Assembly (NCBI GenBank): GCA_963705545.1
Contig: CAVPJX010000002.1
Span: 434,001 to 498,000 of the forward strand
Reading direction: 5' to 3'
DNA from: DATBLY01 sp963705545
GTDB lineage: Bacteria > Actinomycetota > UBA4738 > HRBIN12
DNA: 64,000 nucleotides
The notes under the pieces are model-generated. The model ran no database searches, was not told the origin of the DNA, and saw nothing but the letters and a program-made list of their open reading frames with translations. How positions within the stretch are numbered: the stretch's first letter is position 1; the number at the start of each line of letters is the position of its first letter. Of this stretch, positions 59,888 to 64,000 are shown one piece after another. Made by a program: the position numbers and the translations under genes.

Positions 59888-60538
59888 GTGACCGACGACG
59901 GGGTCCGGCTGATGCTGGTCGACGATCACGTGATGATGCGCGAGGGTCTGCGCAGCCTCCTCGAGCGACAGCCGGATCTCCACGTGATCGCCGAGGCCTC
60001 GTCGGTCGCGACGGCCGTGTCGGCCGACGCCGACCCGCAGGTGATCGTGTGCGACCTGGTCATGCCCGATGGACGGGGGGCCGACGTGATCGCGCGCGTC
60101 CACGACCGGTTCCCCGATGCCGGGATCCTCGTGCTCACGATGGTGGACAACCCCGCCGACGTGCATCTGTGCTTCGCGGCGGGTGCGCGGGGATACATGT
60201 TGAAGGAGGCTGCCTCCACGGAGCTCACGGATGCGGTCCGCCGGGTCGCTCGGGGCGAGGATTACCTCCAGCCGTCGATGGGAGCGGCGCTCGCCGGGTA
60301 CCGCCAGGCGCCCGCGGCGGTGCACGCGTCCGCCTCCGAGCTGCTGACGCCCCGCGAGATCCAGGTCCTGCGCCTGGTGGCGCTCGGGCACACGAACGCC
60401 GAGATCGCGGCGATGCTGCACCTGTCGCTCCGCACCGTGGAGAGCCACCGGTCGAGCATGAACACCAAGCTCGGCGTGCGGACCCGCGCCGAGCTGGTCC
60501 GGCACGCGCATCGCCAGGGGCTCGCCGGACACGAATGA
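59888..60538 (+). CDS. NarL/FixJ family response regulator (orphan)
   Basis: 216 residues. Receiver domain with acidic pocket D12-D13, phospho-acceptor D56 (VIVCDLVMP), T84 and K106 (YMLKEAAS); LuxR-type HTH at 150-210 (LTPREIQVLRLVALGHTNAEIAAML...TVESHRSSM). No sensor kinase gene lies nearby. Inserted between recG and rsmD with its own leaderless promoter, so its targets may be elsewhere. Confidence 0.92.
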   Translation: MTDDGVRLMLVDDHVMMREGLRSLLERQPDLHVIAEASSVATAVSADADPQVIVCDLVMPDGRGADVIARVHDRFPDAGILVLTMVDNPADVHLCFAAGARGYMLKEAASTELTDAVRRVARGEDYLQPSMGAALAGYRQAPAAVHASASELLTPREIQVLRLVALGHTNAEIAAMLHLSLRTVESHRSSMNTKLGVRTRAELVRHAHRQGLAGHE

Positions 60539-60570
60539 CGGTCGGTGCCGGGGCCCAGCCGCGCCGCCGG

Positions 60571-60576
60571 TAGGCT
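60571..60576 (+). promoter_or_regulatory. -10 box TAGGCT of the rsmD operon
   Basis: TAGGCT, 6 bases, then the GTG at 60583; identical hexamer and spacing to the box at 45177. Confidence 0.6.
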
Positions 60577-60582
60577 CCCGGC

Positions 60583-61146
60583 GTGCGGGTGATCGCGGGG
60601 TCGGCGAAGGGGACACGCCTCGGCCCCGTGCCACCGGGGGCGCGCCCGGTCTCCGATCGTGCGCGCGAGGGGGTCTTCTCGAGCCTCGGGGACCGCGTCG
60701 GCGGCGCGATCGTCCTGGACCTGTTCGCCGGCACCGGCGCGCTCGGGATCGAGGCCCTCTCCCGCGGGGCCGAGCACGCGGTCCTCGTCGACCGGTCCGG
60801 ACGGGCGGCCACGGCCGTGCGCGAGAACCTCGCCCGGACCCGTCTTTCCGACCGGGCGGTCGTGCGGCAGGCGGACGCCGAGTCGTTCCTGGCGCAGCAG
60901 GATCGACCCGAGGGACCGTTCGACCTCGTGTTCCTGGACCCCCCCTACGACCTCGAGGGACCTGCGCTCGAGCGGATCCTCGCGCTCCTTTCCGAGGGTT
61001 GGCTCACCCCGGAGGGGTGGACGGTGGTCCTGACCCGGGCGAACAGGAGTTCCACCCCTGTGATTCCAGTAAACTGGGCCGTCGCGAGGCGTCTGCGATA
61101 CGGCGACAGCCTCCTCACCCTGTTCCAGGAGGTTCGATGGGCCTGA
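60583..61146 (+). CDS. rsmD: 16S rRNA (guanine(966)-N(2))-methyltransferase RsmD
   Basis: 187 residues: MRVIAGSAKGTRL, the R-x-REGVFSSLG block, SAM motif VLDLFAGTGALGIEALSRG and catalytic FLDPPYD. First gene of the rsmD-coaD-...-mutM run. Overlaps coaD by 10 bases. Confidence 0.95.
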   Translation: MRVIAGSAKGTRLGPVPPGARPVSDRAREGVFSSLGDRVGGAIVLDLFAGTGALGIEALSRGAEHAVLVDRSGRAATAVRENLARTRLSDRAVVRQADAESFLAQQDRPEGPFDLVFLDPPYDLEGPALERILALLSEGWLTPEGWTVVLTRANRSSTPVIPVNWAVARRLRYGDSLLTLFQEVRWA

Positions 61147-61622
61147 CCGCCCTGTGTCCGGGCACGTTCGACCCGGTGACCAACGGTCATCTCGATATCA
61201 TCGGCCGCGCCGCCAAGGCGTTCGACGCGGTCATCGTCGGCGTGCTCGAGAACCCCTCCAAGCAGCCCCTGTTCGGCCTCGAGGAACGGGTCGCGATGCT
61301 GGAGGATGCCTGTTCGGCGATGCCGAACGTCAAGGTGGCCGGGTTCGCCGGGCTGCTCGTCGACTTCGCGCGCACCGAGGGCGCAGCCGTGATCGTGAAG
61401 GGCCTGCGCGCCGTGTCGGACTACGAGTACGAGATCCAGATGGCGCAGATGAACCTGCGACTCGGCCAGATCGAGACGGTGTTCATGCCGACGAACCCGA
61501 CGTGGTCGTTCCTGTCGTCCTCGCTGATCAAGGAGGTCGCGCGGTTCGGGGGCGGCGCCGACGGCCTGGTGCCGGACGCGGTCGCCGCGCGGCTGCGGGA
61601 GCGTCTCGGGGGTCGGGGCTGA
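61137..61622 (+). CDS. coaD: Phosphopantetheine adenylyltransferase
   Basis: 161 residues: CPGTFDPVTNGHLDIIGRA with the T-x-G-H nucleotide motif, KGLRAVSDYEYEIQMAQMN and WSFLSSSLIKEVA (ISSTxxK-type). Penultimate step of CoA synthesis. AGGAGGTTCG precedes the ATG inside the end of rsmD. Confidence 0.96.
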   Translation: MGLTALCPGTFDPVTNGHLDIIGRAAKAFDAVIVGVLENPSKQPLFGLEERVAMLEDACSAMPNVKVAGFAGLLVDFARTEGAAVIVKGLRAVSDYEYEIQMAQMNLRLGQIETVFMPTNPTWSFLSSSLIKEVARFGGGADGLVPDAVAARLRERLGGRG

Positions 61623-62170
61623 TGGATCTGGCCGGCCGGCTCCAGCAGCTCGAGGAGATGGTGCGTGAGGCGAAATCGATGCCGTTGTCCTCGTCGGCGC
61701 TGGTGAACCGCGACGAGGTCCTCGAGATGCTCGAGCAGATGCAGGAGAGCCTCCCCGAGGAGATCAAGCAGGCGCGCTGGATCGTGAAGGACCGCGAGGA
61801 GCTCCTCGCCAAAGCTCGGGCCGACGCCGAGAAGCTCGTCGAGGCCGCCCAGGAGGAGCAGCTACGGATGGCACGGAAGGAAGAGGTCGTCGAGCGCGCC
61901 CGCGAGGAAGCCGACCGGCTCGTCGCCGAGGCCGACGACCAGGTCCGCACGATGCGCGACGAGGCTGAGGACTACGTCGACGCGAAGCTCGCGCAGTTCG
62001 AGATCGCCCTGCGCCGGATCCTCGAGGAGGCGCAGGCGACCACGCGGGGGCTCGCGAAGACGCTCGACCAGGTCGAGCAGGGACGCGAGCGCCTCCGGGC
62101 GCCCCTGACGGCGGCGGAAGCGGAGTTCGCGCCCGAGGACGCGGAGCTCTTCGACGAGGAGCAGCGGTGA
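61622..62170 (+). CDS. SepIVA/DivIVA-like coiled-coil protein
   Basis: 182 residues. A short N-terminal DivIVA-like part (LQQLEEMVREAKSMPLSSSALVNRDEVLEMLEQMQESLP) is followed by a long charged coiled coil and the VDAKLAQFEIALRRIL block. Position (before YceD, rnc and mutM) and pattern match SepIVA (Rv2927c) of mycobacteria, a septation/cell-envelope factor. ATG shares a base with the coaD stop (TGATG). Shorter than SepIVA (about 245). Confidence 0.75.
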   Translation: MDLAGRLQQLEEMVREAKSMPLSSSALVNRDEVLEMLEQMQESLPEEIKQARWIVKDREELLAKARADAEKLVEAAQEEQLRMARKEEVVERAREEADRLVAEADDQVRTMRDEAEDYVDAKLAQFEIALRRILEEAQATTRGLAKTLDQVEQGRERLRAPLTAAEAEFAPEDAELFDEEQR

Positions 62171-62685
62171 CGTTCGATCCGATCGACGTCCGCGATCTGG
62201 TCGGCCACCCCGGCGGATCGCGTCGCGTCGCCGTCGATGGCGAGCTCGAGGGGTTGACGGTCGAGCTCGCGACCCTCCGGGGTCCCGTACACGGGGAGCT
62301 GCTGCTCGAGTCCGTGGTCGAGGGCATCCTGACCTCCGGCACGCTCACGGGCTCGATGCGGCTGCGCTGTGCGCGATGCCTCGCGGAGCTCGACGAGGCG
62401 TTCGCGATCGAGATGCAGGAGCTCTTCGCGACCGAACCGGGCGCCGACGACGACATGTACACGGTGACGCCGGAGGGCTTCCTCGAACCCGAGGCGGTCT
62501 TGCGCGACGTCGTCGGCGTAGAACTGCCGTTCGCCCCGCTCTGCCGCCCCGACTGCCTCGGACTGTGCAGCGTGTGCGGCGAGAACCGGAACCTCGGTGG
62601 ATGTCCCGGGCACGACGAGACCGACCCGCGGTGGGCAGCGCTCGAGTCGCTCCTGCTGGAACCCACCGCCGACAGCGAGCGATAG
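62167..62685 (+). CDS. YceD/DUF177 family protein
   Basis: 172 residues. LRCARCLAELDEAF with C-x2-C, ELPFAPLCRPDCLGLCSVCGENRN with further cysteines, and the position before rpmF identify DUF177 (YceD), implicated in 23S rRNA/large-subunit maturation. GTG start overlaps the upstream stop by GTGA. Confidence 0.93.
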   Translation: MTFDPIDVRDLVGHPGGSRRVAVDGELEGLTVELATLRGPVHGELLLESVVEGILTSGTLTGSMRLRCARCLAELDEAFAIEMQELFATEPGADDDMYTVTPEGFLEPEAVLRDVVGVELPFAPLCRPDCLGLCSVCGENRNLGGCPGHDETDPRWAALESLLLEPTADSER

Positions 62686-62698
62686 GAAGGAACCCGAT

Positions 62699-62875
62699 AT
62701 GGCCGTCCCGAAGAAGAAGCAGAGCAAGACCCAGACGCGCAAGCGGCGCGCCACCTGGAAGGCAGCCCCGCCCGCCTACGCCGACTGTCCGCAGTGCCAC
62801 CAGCCGAAGCTCCCGCATCGGGTGTGCGGCAACTGCGGCTACTACGCCGGTCGCCAGGCCATCGAGGTCGAGTGA
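62699..62875 (+). CDS. rpmF: Ribosomal protein L32
   Basis: 58 residues: MAVPKKKQSKTQTRKRRATW, zinc pairs CPQCHQPKLPHRVCGNCGYYAGR. GGAAGGAA precedes the ATG. Confidence 0.97.
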   Translation: MAVPKKKQSKTQTRKRRATWKAAPPAYADCPQCHQPKLPHRVCGNCGYYAGRQAIEVE

Positions 62876-62879
62876 CCCG

Positions 62880-63596
62880 GTGAGCTCCGCCGTCGAGCTG
62901 CCCCTCGGACCGCTGGATCGGGCTCTCGGCGTCGCGTTCCTCGACCCTCGTCTGCTGGAGACGGCGCTCACCCATCGGTCGTTCGCCTTCGAGCAGGGCG
63001 AGGAAGTGACGAACGAGCGTCTCGAGTTCCTCGGGGACTCCGTGCTCGGGCTCGTCGTCACCGACATGGCGTTCGCGACCTATCCGGCGTTGCCGGAGGG
63101 CTCGCTCGCGAAGCTTCGTGCGGCCATCGTCAACATGGTGGCGCTCGCCGAGGTCGCCCGGTCCCTCGGCGTCGGACAGGCGGTGCGGCTCGGCCGCGGC
63201 GAGGAGCTCTCGGGCGGGCGCGACAAGTCGTCGATCCTGGCCGATTGCCTGGAGGCGATCTTCGGCGCCGTATACCTGGACCAGGGTCTCGACATCGCGC
63301 GAACGCTGATCGAGCGCCTCTTCCGGCCTCGGATGGAGGCGTACGTCCGTGGCGAGGGCGACCGCGACTACAAGACGATCCTGCAGGAGGTCGCGTCCCA
63401 GGAGCTCCGGGCGATGCCGGACTACCGGCTCGAGGAGCGTGGCCCCGACCACCAGAAGGAGTTCACGGCCACGGTCTTCCTGGCCGGAGAGCCGCTCGGG
63501 ACGGGCTCCGGCCGTTCGAAGAAGGAAGCGGAGCAGCAGGCCGCCCGCGAGGCCTACGCGCGGATCACCGAGCGCCTCGGGCAACAGGGCGCGTAA
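62880..63596 (+). CDS. rnc: Ribonuclease III
   Basis: 238 residues. Signature NERLEFLGDSVLGLVV, second catalytic block DKSSILADCLEAIFGAVYLD, and a dsRNA-binding domain at 165-235 (DYKTILQEVASQELRAMPDY...GRSKKEAEQQAAREAY). Processes rRNA precursors and structured RNAs. Confidence 0.96.
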   Translation: MSSAVELPLGPLDRALGVAFLDPRLLETALTHRSFAFEQGEEVTNERLEFLGDSVLGLVVTDMAFATYPALPEGSLAKLRAAIVNMVALAEVARSLGVGQAVRLGRGEELSGGRDKSSILADCLEAIFGAVYLDQGLDIARTLIERLFRPRMEAYVRGEGDRDYKTILQEVASQELRAMPDYRLEERGPDHQKEFTATVFLAGEPLGTGSGRSKKEAEQQAAREAYARITERLGQQGA

Positions 63597-63615
63597 CGCT
63601 CGGAAGGGGGAACGG

Positions 63616-64000
63616 GTGGAGCTGCCCGAAGTGGAGGTGATGCGCCGCGACCTCGAGAAGGACGTCGTCGGCCGACGCATCAAGACGTCCGAGGTCAAGT
63701 CCTCGAAGAACGCGATGCGCGTGATCCGCCGCCACGCCAAGCGCAAGGACTTCACGGCGCGGCTCGACGGCCGCAAGATCACGAAGCTCGAGCGTCGTGG
63801 GAAGTACCTCCTGCTGTACCTGGACTCCGGCGACGTGCTGGTGACGCACTTCGGGATGAGCGGCCAGTTCCAGCGCGGGAACGGTCGCGTGGCGCTCCCC
63901 CCCCACACCCACGTGGTGCTGACGTTCCAGCAGGGCGGCGACCTCCGGTTCATCGATCCGCGGACCTTCGGCGAGATGTTCGTGACCGGGAGTGACGAGC
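63616..64000 (+). CDS. mutM: Formamidopyrimidine-DNA glycosylase family protein (3' end cut by window)
   Basis: 128 residues visible. The start reads MELPEVEVMRRDLEK: the catalytic Pro that normally follows Met (M-P-E-L-P-E-V-E) is absent. Other residues of the N-terminal Fpg domain are present: Lys in RRGKYLLL, the void-filling Met in HFGMSGQF, and R-x-F in DPRTFGEMF. AAGGGGGAA precedes the GTG. Excises oxidised purines in the GO repair system if active. The zinc-finger end is beyond the window. Confidence 0.88.
   Translation, partial: MELPEVEVMRRDLEKDVVGRRIKTSEVKSSKNAMRVIRRHAKRKDFTARLDGRKITKLERRGKYLLLYLDSGDVLVTHFGMSGQFQRGNGRVALPPHTHVVLTFQQGGDLRFIDPRTFGEMFVTGSDE

Noticed and set aside
1..64000. 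CRISPR arrays, transposase genes, rRNA operons
   Set aside because: I saw no regularly spaced repeats, no cas genes, no transposase motifs and no rRNA; only the integrase remnant and the tRNA-bounded element indicate mobility.

Overview
The window is GC-rich, densely packed bacterial DNA that reads as Actinomycetota, most likely a deep-branching, uncultured lineage. The pointers are a rsmD-coaD-SepIVA-like-YceD-rpmF-rnc-mutM run, an F420 gene (cofC/fbiD), a fused mycobacterial-type ArsC, many 4-bp ATGA/GTGA stop/start overlaps, and at least a dozen genes whose start codon lies 6 or 7 bases after a TANNNT-like -10 box, which suggests leaderless mRNAs. Lineage is an inference from gene content; no rRNA is present.

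Layout. 0-6 kb: two glutamine-synthetase-family genes around an SDR, a divergent P450 and a badly frameshifted MetE-like gene. 6-8 kb: an arsenic locus (arsM, arsR, a divergent 16-residue Cys-rich mini-gene, arsC). 8-13 kb: acyltransferase, VOC protein, two FAH-family proteins, acetoacetate-decarboxylase-family protein, gltX. 13-18.6 kb: accessory, decaying DNA (frameshifted MFS gene, lamin-tail remnant, opine dehydrogenase family, small orphans).

18.6-27.7 kb is the most coherent candidate system. It has a CPD photolyase, a MerR-type regulator carrying the adenosyl-B12 photoreceptor signature (W-x9-EH plus DxHxxG), a secreted DUF4397 protein, a translationally coupled operon (FAD amine-oxidase-like, DUF1365, cyclopropane-fatty-acid-synthase-like), an acyl-ACP desaturase, an SDR and a START-like protein. 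A 9-bp motif, AACCNATGC, recurs at the promoters of the photolyase, the regulator, the DUF4397 gene and the lipid operon. I read this as a light/B12-controlled photoprotection and membrane-lipid remodelling regulon.

27.8-29 kb holds a secreted RTX-repeat protein and the tail of a decayed second copy. 29.08-33.98 kb is an integrated element. Its ends are a 44-bp perfect direct repeat made of the 3' part of tRNA-Glu(CTC), the intact tRNA lies at the right end, and a decayed tyrosine integrase lies beside it. Inside are small secreted or membrane proteins, several followed by a degenerate repeat, and a member of an unnamed small protein family that has a second copy at 17.3 kb.

34-64 kb is mostly core genome: TSUP permease, a ppk1-CYTH/CHAD-Nudix polyphosphate operon, icd (one frameshift), tRNA-Gln(CTG), HU, cofC, a PLP transsulfuration enzyme with ddl, pckA, thiL-thiD, rpmB, a large cyclase/AAA/TPR regulator, recG, an orphan response regulator and the rsmD-to-mutM run, cut by the window end inside mutM. 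Several genes carry indels, so part of the apparent pseudogenisation may be assembly error.
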